From Candidatus Zixiibacteriota bacterium (GTDB lineage: Bacteria; Zixibacteria; MSB-5A5; DG-27), in assembly GCA_030605835.1 (NCBI GenBank), contig JAUWHO010000027.1:62001-126000 (forward strand): a stretch of DNA of 64,000 nt, in the 5' to 3' direction. Positions 1 through 7,212 of the stretch are shown piece by piece. Made by a program: the position numbers and the translations under genes. A model generated the notes under the pieces. It ran no database searches. It saw nothing but the letters and a program-made list of their open reading frames with translations, and had not been told where the DNA came from. The stretch's first letter is position 1. Every line of letters starts with the position of its first letter.

Positions 1-260
1 AGTTCAAATCGCTGGGATTCGACATCGGCTCCACCCAGACGCCGATTATCCCCATCGTCATCGGGGATGATATGAAGACCTTCCAGTTCTGGAAGGAGCT
101 TCGCCAAAACGGTCTTTTCACCAATCCGATTGTCTCTCCGGCGGTCTCTCCCGGTGGAGCCCTAATCCGCACCAGCTACACTGCCATCCACACCGATGAA
201 CAATTGGAGAGGGTCTTAGAGGTCTTCAAAAAGGTGGGCACAAAATACGGGCTGATTTGA
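1..260 (+). CDS. AOS-family PLP-dependent acyltransferase/aminotransferase, C-terminal fragment (5' truncated)
   Basis: The open frame runs in from the left edge and ends with TGA at 258-260, so only about 86 C-terminal residues are visible. They contain the features of the small domain of alpha-oxoamine synthases (8-amino-7-oxononanoate synthase, 2-amino-3-ketobutyrate CoA ligase, serine palmitoyltransferase): a TPIIPI strand, then NGLFTNPIVSPAVSPG, an R-T-S-Y strand and a final helix with DEQLERVLEVF. These enzymes condense an amino acid with an acyl-CoA or acyl-ACP using PLP. The catalytic lysine lies outside the window, so the substrate cannot be read. The next gene is a YghO-like N-acyltransferase, which makes serine palmitoyltransferase attractive, but that is inference from context. 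Confidence 0.75.
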   Translation, partial: FKSLGFDIGSTQTPIIPIVIGDDMKTFQFWKELRQNGLFTNPIVSPAVSPGGALIRTSYTAIHTDEQLERVLEVFKKVGTKYGLI

Positions 261-285
261 GACTGCAAGCATAATAGCAATCGAG

Positions 286-306
286 AGCCCCGATCCCCTC
301 GGGGCT
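286..306 (+). terminator. Hairpin after the AOS gene
   Basis: AGCCCCGA (286-293) and TCGGGGCT (299-306) form an 8-bp GC-rich stem with a 5-base loop, 26 bases after the stop codon. The trailing T-run is poor (TTTAC), and the next gene starts 13 bases later, so termination may be partial. Confidence 0.45.
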
Positions 307-318
307 TTACTCACAAAA

Positions 319-1452
319 GTGGCTGAAGATCAGATAATCATTCAGGAAGTAAAGACCGAAAAAGAGCTACTGCAGTTCATAAAGCTCCCCTGGAAGATAT
401 ATAAGGACGACCCCAACTGGGTTCCGCCCCTAATATCAGAACGCAAAGCTTTCTTCAACCCTCAAAAGAATCCCTTCTTTGAACATGCCCTAGTCAAGAA
501 TTTTCTGGCGAGCAGAGACGGGGAGCTGGTCGGCCGCATATCCGCGATTGTGAATCACAACCACAACCGATTTCACAATGACCGCGTCGGTTTTTTCGGC
601 TTCTTCGAATCGATTAAGGATTATCAGGTCTCGGCCCAACTTTTTGACACCGCTGGAGATTTCCTCAAATCGCAAGGGATGGAACTGATGCGGGGCCCCT
701 GCAACTTCTCCACCAATGATGAGCTCGGTTTCCTTTCGGAGGGATACGATTCCCCTCCGGTCATTATGATGACTTACAACCCCAGATATTACCTCGACTT
801 CGCGGAGGAGTATGGTTTCCGTAAGGCCAAAGACCTCTATGCCTACTACTTGCACGAGCCCATCAAACTGCCGGAGCGGGTGGTCCGAGTTGCCGAGAAG
901 GTGAAAAAGAAGAGAAACCTCCAAATACGGCGGCTGAACTTGAAGAGGTTGGACTCCGAGATCAAAATAATCAAGGAAATCTACAACTCTGCCTGGTCGG
1001 ACAACTGGGGGTTCGTTCCCATGACCGATCGAGAGTTCGATCATATGGCCAAAGAGCTAAAAAGGATCGTCGACCCCGATCTGGTGCTGATTGCCGAGGT
1101 CAACGGCGAGCCGGCGGGGTTCTCTCTGGCCCTGCCTAATATCAATCAAGTTTTGAAGAAACTGAATGGCAGGCTCTTTCCGCTCGGCATCTTAAAACTT
1201 CTCTGGTATACCAAGATCAAGAGATTGGTTGACGGCACCCGCATTCTCACTGCCGGGGTGGTGGAGAAGTATCGCCGTCAGGGGATCGACAATATCTTCT
1301 ATCTGGATACCTATCGCATCGGAACCGGAAAGGGGTATACCTGGGGGGAGTTCTCCTGGATCCTAGAAGATAACCACGCGATGAACAGTGCCCTCGAAAC
1401 TCTAGGGGCGCGGATTTACAAAAAATATAGAATCTACGAAATGGAAATCTAA
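319..1452 (+). CDS. YghO-like GNAT-superfamily N-acyltransferase
   Basis: A 377-residue protein starting with GTG; no ATG, GTG or TTG lies upstream in frame before the hairpin. The N-terminus has the pattern of the YghO family (FIKLPWKIYKDDPNWVPPL, then an ER-KAFF-NPFFEHA segment), and the C-terminal half carries a GNAT-type fold with GVVEKYRRQGI as the acyl-CoA pyrophosphate-binding loop, followed by a W-E-E-D-N-H segment. It very probably transfers an acyl group from acyl-CoA or ACP. From memory, bacterial ceramide synthases belong to the acyl-CoA N-acyltransferase superfamily and are encoded near serine palmitoyltransferase. With an AOS enzyme directly upstream, a sphingolipid role is plausible but not shown. 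It ends in MEI with TAA at 1450-1452. Confidence 0.7.
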   Translation: MAEDQIIIQEVKTEKELLQFIKLPWKIYKDDPNWVPPLISERKAFFNPQKNPFFEHALVKNFLASRDGELVGRISAIVNHNHNRFHNDRVGFFGFFESIKDYQVSAQLFDTAGDFLKSQGMELMRGPCNFSTNDELGFLSEGYDSPPVIMMTYNPRYYLDFAEEYGFRKAKDLYAYYLHEPIKLPERVVRVAEKVKKKRNLQIRRLNLKRLDSEIKIIKEIYNSAWSDNWGFVPMTDREFDHMAKELKRIVDPDLVLIAEVNGEPAGFSLALPNINQVLKKLNGRLFPLGILKLLWYTKIKRLVDGTRILTAGVVEKYRRQGIDNIFYLDTYRIGTGKGYTWGEFSWILEDNHAMNSALETLGARIYKKYRIYEMEI

Positions 1453-1598
1453 TGGTGAGTGGTCATTGGTGAGCAGTGAGTTGTTTTAAGCCAAGCTCGG
1501 GCGGGAGTTGCACTCCCGACCGCAAGTTATCTGCTTAATGCGCTTAATCTGTTGTGAAGGTCTATGTTGGTATCGGACGCCGACGCCCGATGCCGAAA

Positions 1599-1624
1599 GG
1601 TCACGGATGAGGGCATCCGTGACC
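1599..1624. repeat. Short palindrome, GATG-AGGG-CATC core
   Basis: GGTCACGGATG (1599-1609) and CATCCGTGACC (1614-1624) form a perfect 11-bp stem around an AGGG tetraloop. A sister element with the same GATG-nGGG-CATC core but a different outer stem is at 5410-5433. Both lie near a CTGCTTAATCTGTT-like string. This suggests a small dispersed repeat family. Confidence 0.6.
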
Positions 1625-1793
1625 AACAGTGGCTGATCTTCGGAAACCCTTCGGATCCATGTGGATCTGAAGGTCATGCGCCTGTCGGCTAACGACTTGT
1701 CCGATACGGCTCCCTATCGGTATGAGTTTCCGTTACATACTCTCTTATTCCCGGCGGCGGCGGCCGCGGGGCTACCCCAGGATTGGCTCACAG

Positions 1794-1846
1794 TCCACAG
1801 TTCCAGATAATCCCTGTTCCCTGTAACCTGTCCCCTGTTCCCCGAC
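1794..1846. repeat. CCCTGTTCCCTGT-type low-complexity tract
   Basis: A degenerate tandem of TCCCTGTNNCCTG units directly after the patatin stop codon. Nearly the same string recurs at about 26790-26830, directly after the subtilase stop codon. Confidence 0.55.
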
Positions 1847-2782
1847 TCAGCTTCCGGCAATCAATTCACCTAATCTTTTTCTCAGCTCTCTGACCGGTTT
1901 TCTCTTCCCCTCAAGGAGTTCCCTAATCTGGGGCAGTTTCCTCTCGGTGGCTTTCTCGCCGTGAGCGATGCATTCCTCCACCTTCGTAAAATTCGCCCAG
2001 TGGATGGACCTGACCTCGGGAGTGATAACGACGTTGGCATATCTCAAGGTCATTCTTTTCAGTTTGTCTAAGGCAATGGCATCCGCCCGGAGGATGAGGT
2101 CCAATCCGCTCTTGAATTCCCTTTCCGGCTTTATCTCCTTGGGAAGGTCGACCGCCAACACTATCTCTGCGCCCAACTTCCTTGCAGCCTCAACCGGGAC
2201 CTGGGAGGTGGGGCCACCATCGGCGAGGAGGCGATCTCCCTTCTTCAGAGGTGGGAAGACCCCCTCGATGGCAGAGCTGGCATACACCGCCTCGATCATG
2301 TTCCCGCGATCGAGGATCAGCTCCCTCCCGGAGACGAGGTCAACGCAGACGGCGCAAAAGGGGATTTTCCCCTCTTCGATATTCTTGTCCTCCAGAAAGA
2401 TCTTCAGCGGTCCCAGGAGGGAATCCTGATCTTCAAGATGAGAGCGGGAAAGAGTCAGAAAGGAGATATATTTTTTCAAGATGAATTGAGAGAGGTTCTG
2501 GAAGAGGCTTTTCCGCCTCTGGTCTCCGTCTTTTCCAAGAAAGTTCAACCACTCCCCTCTGACCCCGACCTCGCTGAAATACCGTCGGGCCTTCGCCTCC
2601 AGAGTCTTTATGTCGACCAGTTGGGAGTATGCCCCCCCGACCATGGCGCCCATGCTGGTGCCGGCGATGAAGTCAATCGGGATTTCCTCTCTCTCCAGCA
2701 CCTTCAATACCCCCAGGTGCGCCAATCCCCGGGCGCCTCCGCCTCCCAGAGCAAGCCCGACTTTTCTTTCGTTTTTCTTCAT
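1847..2782 (-). CDS. Patatin-like phospholipase (RssA-type)
   Basis: A 311-residue patatin-domain hydrolase. The oxyanion loop GGGGARG is near residue 12, the nucleophile elbow GTSMGA gives the catalytic serine, and LADGG supplies the catalytic aspartate, so the Ser-Asp dyad is complete. The family cleaves acyl esters of phospholipids at the membrane. No signal peptide or transmembrane segment is seen. The start is the ATG at 2780-2782: a longer in-frame reading exists, but its first 80 codons run through the end of fpg and do not resemble protein of this family. The gene follows fpg by 64 bases on the same strand. Confidence 0.88.
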   Translation of the reverse strand: MKKNERKVGLALGGGGARGLAHLGVLKVLEREEIPIDFIAGTSMGAMVGGAYSQLVDIKTLEAKARRYFSEVGVRGEWLNFLGKDGDQRRKSLFQNLSQFILKKYISFLTLSRSHLEDQDSLLGPLKIFLEDKNIEEGKIPFCAVCVDLVSGRELILDRGNMIEAVYASSAIEGVFPPLKKGDRLLADGGPTSQVPVEAARKLGAEIVLAVDLPKEIKPEREFKSGLDLILRADAIALDKLKRMTLRYANVVITPEVRSIHWANFTKVEECIAHGEKATERKLPQIRELLEGKRKPVRELRKRLGELIAGS

Positions 2783-2846
2783 CTTGCGCTCAATATAATA
2801 TCGGCATTCCGTGGGGAAACAGCAAAGTCTGTCTTCACCCTCAGGC

Positions 2847-3680
2847 TTATCTCTTCTGGACGGGCTGGCAGCGGGGACAGAAGTAAGTGGAGCGCGAGCC
2901 AACGATGATTTTTCTAATCTTCCGGCCACAATGGAAACATCTCTCTCCCTCCCGACCATAGACCCGAAGCTGCAGCTGAAATCTCCCCAGCTCGCCATCA
3001 ACGTTGAGGTAGGTTTCGTCATTCAGGCTGGAACCGCCGGCCACGATCGCCTGTCGGAGGGTTGTTCTTATCGCGAGCCGGAGAGAGTCCAGCTGACTCG
3101 ACCTCAAGGTGTGACTCAACCGCCGCGGGTGAATCTTGGCTTTATACAGGGATTCGTCAGAATAGATATTGCCCAATCCGGCGATGAAGCTTTGATCAAG
3201 GAGCAAGGGTTTAATCATCCGGTGTCTGGCTTTCACCATCCGGTCAAACATCTTCTTGGTCAATTGGGTGGCGTCAGGACCTAATTTGAGCAAGCAGTTC
3301 AGGTCTCTCAAGCCATCACTAGTAACGATGTGAACGTACCCGAACCGGCGAGGGTCGTTGTGGCAGAGTTTTTCCGCGAATTCTCTGAAGTGAATTACCA
3401 GATGAGTGTGTTTGGGCAGAGGAGAGGATTTCGGCAACAAGAGCATCTTCCCCGACATTCCCAGATGAATGACTAAGCACAGCTTTCCCTCCAGCTTGAT
3501 GACCAGGTGTTTCCCCACCCTCTCAACGGAGGTGATTCTCTTTCGGGGAAATCTTCGAATTAGATTGAGACCGCTCTTTATCATCGCAGGGAACAAGACC
3601 TCGGTCTTTGAAATTTTCAGGCCGAGCACGGCTCTCTCCAGGCCCCGCCTGATGGTTTCAACCTCCGGTGATTCCGGCAT
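2847..3680 (-). CDS. mutM: Formamidopyrimidine-DNA glycosylase (Fpg/MutM)
   Basis: A full-length 277-residue Fpg. The N-terminus MPESPEVETIRRGL has the catalytic proline (Pro2) and Glu3, a GKHLVI motif supplies the conserved lysine, and the C-terminus has the zinc finger (CFHCG then CPRC) with the arginine-bearing hairpin (GSRSTYF). The enzyme removes 8-oxoguanine and formamidopyrimidines and nicks the abasic site (base excision repair). The start is fixed because Pro2 must be the mature N-terminus. It lies upstream of the patatin gene on the same strand. Confidence 0.95.
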   Translation of the reverse strand: MPESPEVETIRRGLERAVLGLKISKTEVLFPAMIKSGLNLIRRFPRKRITSVERVGKHLVIKLEGKLCLVIHLGMSGKMLLLPKSSPLPKHTHLVIHFREFAEKLCHNDPRRFGYVHIVTSDGLRDLNCLLKLGPDATQLTKKMFDRMVKARHRMIKPLLLDQSFIAGLGNIYSDESLYKAKIHPRRLSHTLRSSQLDSLRLAIRTTLRQAIVAGGSSLNDETYLNVDGELGRFQLQLRVYGREGERCFHCGRKIRKIIVGSRSTYFCPRCQPVQKR

Positions 3681-3899
3681 CTTTCAATCTTTGAAATTAC
3701 ACTTATAGACTGTGAAACAGACTGGGTTGGGTCGGCCCGGCCCACGAATCATATCTCTGGTGAGGAGAGGTTCAAAGTCCTCGGTGACGCAGTATCGGTA
3801 TAGCTCGCCCTTGAGAGCGTGGAGGTGCTGTCGTTTGTGTGATCGAAATTTCCCGCTTCACCTGTCTCCTATGCGAAGGACTGCATACACCACTCACCA

Positions 3900-4550
3900 C
3901 TAACTAATCACTCCCAACCAATCTCGCATCAGGAAAACGAAGCGTCCAATGAGCAGGGAGACCCTGGCCATCACCGTGAAGCCGAAGGTGGCGCCGAAGC
4001 CGATCATCAGCGTCCAGATGCCGACTTTGGCCACAGCACCGATGGTGCCGCGATGCTCTTTGGAGAAGAAAAAGTAGGTGAGTCCACAGACGACACCGAC
4101 CGCTATCAACACTTCGGAGAAGGAGTCCCAGGAGGCGAAACTGATCTTGACCATGGTCGGCTGTATCTGGCGGATGACGGAGTTCTGGAGGTATTGAACC
4201 AGGGTGGGACCGGCGCCGATCCCGTAGATTAAAGCAATCGGAATGCGGGCGATGTAATTGTACTTCTTCGAGAATCGGAAGAAGAGCAAAAGCCCGATTA
4301 GAACCGGTAGAATCAAAAGGAAAATCCCAAAAGGACCGGGGACTAAATTCCACCTCCCCTGCTTCAGAGGCAAGAAGACCGCGGGCTCTAAGGTCTCCTT
4401 CATAAGTACGACGAACCAGTAACCGGCGGAGACCCCGACGGCGACGTGCTCCGCGAACTTATAGAAGGGGTTGTCCTTATAGAGAAAGGAGAAGATGCAC
4501 AGGGTGAAAAACACCGCCACCCAGACTCCTATATCGGTGCTAATAGGCAT
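3900..4550 (-). CDS. Cassette D gene 4: six-TM membrane protein with SFLYKDNPFYKF motif
   Basis: A 216-residue protein with about six hydrophobic segments. It shares with the products at 8427, 11987 and 15671 an N-terminal IFSFLYKDNPFYKFAEH segment followed by a G-V-S-A-G-Y-W helix, and a C-terminal YFFFSKEHRG loop followed by FGATFGFTVMARVSLLIGR. The acidic and basic residues inside these conserved stretches suggest more than structural packing. No known family is recognised. It is the last gene of the 17-gene operon, 9 bases after gene 3; no clear terminator follows. Function unknown. Confidence 0.8.
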   Translation of the reverse strand: MPISTDIGVWVAVFFTLCIFSFLYKDNPFYKFAEHVAVGVSAGYWFVVLMKETLEPAVFLPLKQGRWNLVPGPFGIFLLILPVLIGLLLFFRFSKKYNYIARIPIALIYGIGAGPTLVQYLQNSVIRQIQPTMVKISFASWDSFSEVLIAVGVVCGLTYFFFSKEHRGTIGAVAKVGIWTLMIGFGATFGFTVMARVSLLIGRFVFLMRDWLGVIS

Positions 4551-4559
4551 AGAGAATTC

Positions 4560-5390
4560 TTACTTCTTCTTTTTATATTGGCCGCTTAAGAAAAAGCCGA
4601 CGTTCCCGACGAGCACAAAAATCACAATCAAGAGGTGGACTATGGATTGAATGTTCATCCCCCGGACGGCCTCCCCGGGCTGGTCTATCAGCTTCTCGTA
4701 TTCAGCCGCCCCCTTCAGGCCGGGAATGATGCCCACAATCTGTCCGGTTTTGAGGTAGTTGTAATAGTCCGCCCCCATGACCGCGGTCACCCCGATGGCC
4801 AGAGGGAAATTGTAGCGTTCCCGGCCGTAGATGATCCAGTATTCGGTCCCGCCGGTGGCATTGACGGTCAAGACCAGTCCTACATCTTTGTAATTCTTCA
4901 CCCCTTTCATCATAGGCAGGGAGTCCAGGGGCGTTCCGTAGAAATCGACCGCGAACGATTGCCGGAAATCCTGTCCCATCGACAGAATAACCGCCGCCGG
5001 ATAGGGACGATAGCCCAGATAGACATAATCCTCCGCGTATTTTTTCCCCATCTGGTCGGCCATATATCTCAGCTCTTTCTCTATTAAGTTGACGCCGGTG
5101 GGATACAGGGCGGTGACGATTACCTTCAGGTTCTTGCGGTAACATTGCCTCAGGATGGCATACAGCATCGGCTCCATCTCCGCCATGACATCGGGGGCAT
5201 ATTCGCAGGGGATGAGGATTCTGCTCCCGTCCGGAAGCGATTCCACTAACTCGTAAACCCGCCTCACCTCCGGGGTAACCTCGAGGGGCAGCTCCACCTT
5301 GACCAAAAGAGGCACAATCACCGAGAGAGAGATGAAAAGGAAGATCACTCTCCGGTCGATTAGAATTAATCTGTCGAAAAATCTCTTCAT
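4560..5390 (-). CDS. Cassette D gene 3: bitopic protein with large extracytoplasmic domain
   Basis: A 276-residue protein. A short N-terminus with LIDRRVIFLF leads into one membrane helix. About 200 residues then carry ITPEVRRVYELVESLPDG, an EYAPDVMAEMEP segment, YVYLGYRPYP, LPMMKGV and GLKGAAEYEKL. A second membrane helix is followed by a lysine-rich tail (KKKK), which the positive-inside rule places in the cytoplasm, so the middle domain should be outside. The same motif order recurs in the paralogues at 9081, 12739 and 16342. I recognise no enzyme family; the alternating strands and helices would fit an alpha/beta domain. The 117-base gap before it contains the hairpin repeat at 5410-5433. 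Confidence 0.8.
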   Translation of the reverse strand: MKRFFDRLILIDRRVIFLFISLSVIVPLLVKVELPLEVTPEVRRVYELVESLPDGSRILIPCEYAPDVMAEMEPMLYAILRQCYRKNLKVIVTALYPTGVNLIEKELRYMADQMGKKYAEDYVYLGYRPYPAAVILSMGQDFRQSFAVDFYGTPLDSLPMMKGVKNYKDVGLVLTVNATGGTEYWIIYGRERYNFPLAIGVTAVMGADYYNYLKTGQIVGIIPGLKGAAEYEKLIDQPGEAVRGMNIQSIVHLLIVIFVLVGNVGFFLSGQYKKKK

Positions 5391-5409
5391 TTATTTCTGG
5401 GCTTCTTGG

Positions 5410-5433
5410 CCGTCAGATGTGGGCATCTGACGG
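5410..5433. repeat. Short palindrome, GATG-TGGG-CATC core
   Basis: CCGTCAGATG (5410-5419) and CATCTGACGG (5424-5433) form a perfect 10-bp stem around a TGGG loop, in the gap between genes 2 and 3 of cassette D. It shares the inner core with 1599-1624. Confidence 0.6.
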
Positions 5434-5507
5434 CACTCAATGAAGCAGACAAGAAATCCGTTCAATCTGCTTAATCTGTTTACCCGCCTCTGGCGTGGCT
5501 GTGAATC

Positions 5508-6155
5508 TCACTCCCCTCCCATATACGACCTCTCGATTCCCAACATCACTTTCAAAGACATGGCGGCAACTCCCAACCCCACCCCGATGACAATGGCCCT
5601 CTTGGCGGCGACATTGGGAACGTATAGAAGCCAGTTGGCGACCTTCGAAAAGAGCCCGAATGATATCACATCCCCGAGAGGCACCCGACCGAGCATGACA
5701 ATGACCGCAGATAAGAGCAGGATGGTGGCGAGGGCGGTCCTGGCCCTGAAGGCCCGATAGGCCGCGGAGGCGATGAAATACGCCAAAAGGGCAAACATGG
5801 TGGCGGAGAGGGGACTGAGGACATTATCGTAGCTCCAGTTGAAGGGACCGATCCACTCCCCGGGCCCCACCTCCCCAAGTTTGGTGGGACCGGTGAAACC
5901 GAAAACGATCATGGCAGTCAGACAAACCAGGGTGACGATGCTGTATCCCCAGCCCGGCTTTCTCCCCCGAGCCTTGCCCCAGTGCAGCTGCCACAAAGAG
6001 ACTATCCCCAAGACCATGGCGAATGCTCCCACAATCTGAAGCCAGACCTGGGAGACCTCGTAGAGGATTTCGAAGGTGCGGTGGGGGATAAAATACTGCA
6101 CCGCTAAGGTGAATGCAGTTATAAAGGTTATGGCTAACGGGAGTTGACGTCGCAT
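5508..6155 (-). CDS. Cassette D gene 2: six-TM membrane protein (MRRQ family)
   Basis: A 215-residue protein starting MRRQLPLAIT and followed by about six hydrophobic helices. Conserved with the paralogues at 9929, 13638 and 17229 are a PH-F segment after helix 1, SATMFALLAYFIASAAYRA-F-RAR, MLGRVPLGD, VPNVAAKRA and the C-terminal MLGIERSYMGG. The AAKR variant of the VPN motif is shared only with cassette C, while A and B have AGQR, which suggests C and D are the closer pair. It starts one base after the PAP2 stop codon. No known family is recognised. Confidence 0.8.
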   Translation of the reverse strand: MRRQLPLAITFITAFTLAVQYFIPHRTFEILYEVSQVWLQIVGAFAMVLGIVSLWQLHWGKARGRKPGWGYSIVTLVCLTAMIVFGFTGPTKLGEVGPGEWIGPFNWSYDNVLSPLSATMFALLAYFIASAAYRAFRARTALATILLLSAVIVMLGRVPLGDVISFGLFSKVANWLLYVPNVAAKRAIVIGVGLGVAAMSLKVMLGIERSYMGGE

Positions 6156-6156
6156 C

Positions 6157-7146
6157 TCAGGCCAGCGGAGCTAAACTGTATTTGGCTCTTTTTCTTCCCC
6201 ACCAATCTTCAATCCTGGGAGCGACGATGAAACTGAATATCGCCAGTATGAAACCGGCAAGCAGATCGACCACATAGTGATGCCTCAGGTAGATGGTCGA
6301 GAGCAGCAAACCGACACAGAAAGGCAGCATTGCCCAGAAGGCCACCTTAGAATACTTCCAGGCAAACATCAGTGACAACAGCGTCACCGCAGAATGCAGA
6401 GAGGGGAAGGCACAACGTGAGTCTGCGTGGAAGATGCTCACAGTTTTGAGAGCCGCATCAGTGATCAAGGCTCCCTGAAAATCTATGTAGAAAAAGGGTT
6501 TCAAGATTATGCGGGGCGGCACCGCCGGAAACAGGATGTAGAGGATATAACCAAGGTAGAAGCAGAAGATGACGCTGAAGAGAGTATAGCGAAATGCCGG
6601 ATATCTTTTCTGAAAGTACAGAACCGCGGCCACGAAGGGGGCGAAGAGAAAGAAAATCATATAGCAGAAGGAAAAAATCTCGGTTAGGGTGGGATGAATG
6701 AATTGTTGCGTCCAGACGCAGGGTTGAGTTCCGAATAGCCACGCGTCCATCTGAATTAAGGTCTCCTGGATGTCGTGGGGATTGACGAAGTGGACGGTGT
6801 CGTGCAGGTTGGTGTATATGGCTATGCAGAAGCCGAAGGGGAGAGCATCCCGAAAAACCCTCCAGTTGGGTTTATACCTGGCGATTAACCATGCCACAAA
6901 GATAGCGAACAAAACCACGAAGAATCTCTGAATCGCACCGACAAAGACATTGGGAATATGTCCGTTCTGGTGGAAGAAGAGATAAGCCTTGAAGGTGAAA
7001 TAGGCCATGGGGAGAAAGAAAAGCAGGGCGACAAACTCCTCCGGTCGCAGAGAGAATATCCGGTATTTGACCCTTCTCCAGAAATTGACTCTGGCCTTGA
7101 CTGTCCCTTCGACGGCACGCTGAACCACGCTCTCGGTCCTATACAT
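6157..7146 (-). CDS. PAP2-superfamily phosphatase, Aur1/inositolphosphotransferase-like
   Basis: A 329-residue polytopic protein. It has the PAP2 residues in the variant typical of the Aur1-like branch: FPAVPPR at about 206-212, FPSLHSA at about 247-253 (in place of PSGH, with the catalytic His251) and LRHHYVVDLLAG at about 287-298 (second histidine and aspartate). Several membrane helices surround them. Family members hydrolyse or transfer phosphate-linked headgroups of lipids at the outer membrane face; yeast Aur1 makes inositol phosphorylceramide. It sits inside cassette D between genes 1 and 2, where the other three cassettes have nothing, with one base between it and gene 2. That placement implies co-translation with the cassette. 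Substrate unknown. Confidence 0.82.
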   Translation of the reverse strand: MYRTESVVQRAVEGTVKARVNFWRRVKYRIFSLRPEEFVALLFFLPMAYFTFKAYLFFHQNGHIPNVFVGAIQRFFVVLFAIFVAWLIARYKPNWRVFRDALPFGFCIAIYTNLHDTVHFVNPHDIQETLIQMDAWLFGTQPCVWTQQFIHPTLTEIFSFCYMIFFLFAPFVAAVLYFQKRYPAFRYTLFSVIFCFYLGYILYILFPAVPPRIILKPFFYIDFQGALITDAALKTVSIFHADSRCAFPSLHSAVTLLSLMFAWKYSKVAFWAMLPFCVGLLLSTIYLRHHYVVDLLAGFILAIFSFIVAPRIEDWWGRKRAKYSLAPLA

Positions 7147-7212
7147 TTCGGATATCTGAATCGGGTCTATTCAAAGGTTGAGTCCATAAGTGAAATGCCA
7201 CCGTTTTAGAGC

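Larger units (their letters stand above)
1453..1846. other. Intergenic region with several short hairpins, no gene seen
   Basis: No credible coding sequence. It holds a GTGAGTGGTCATTGGTGA low-complexity start, a CGGGAG-TTGCA-CTCCCG hairpin near 1500-1516, an 11-bp hairpin at 1599-1624, a weaker TTCGGATCC/GGATCTGAA hairpin near 1646-1667, and a CCCTGTTCCCTGT-type tract ending at the patatin stop codon. The genes on both sides run towards it, so part of it may act as a terminator. Confidence 0.6.

Noticed and set aside
1486-1677. Minus-strand frame of 63 codons
   Set aside because: It lies over the hairpin repeats of the intergenic region and has no protein-like pattern.
2783-3022. N-terminal extension of the patatin reading
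   Set aside because: It runs through the zinc-finger end of mutM in another frame and does not resemble patatin proteins.
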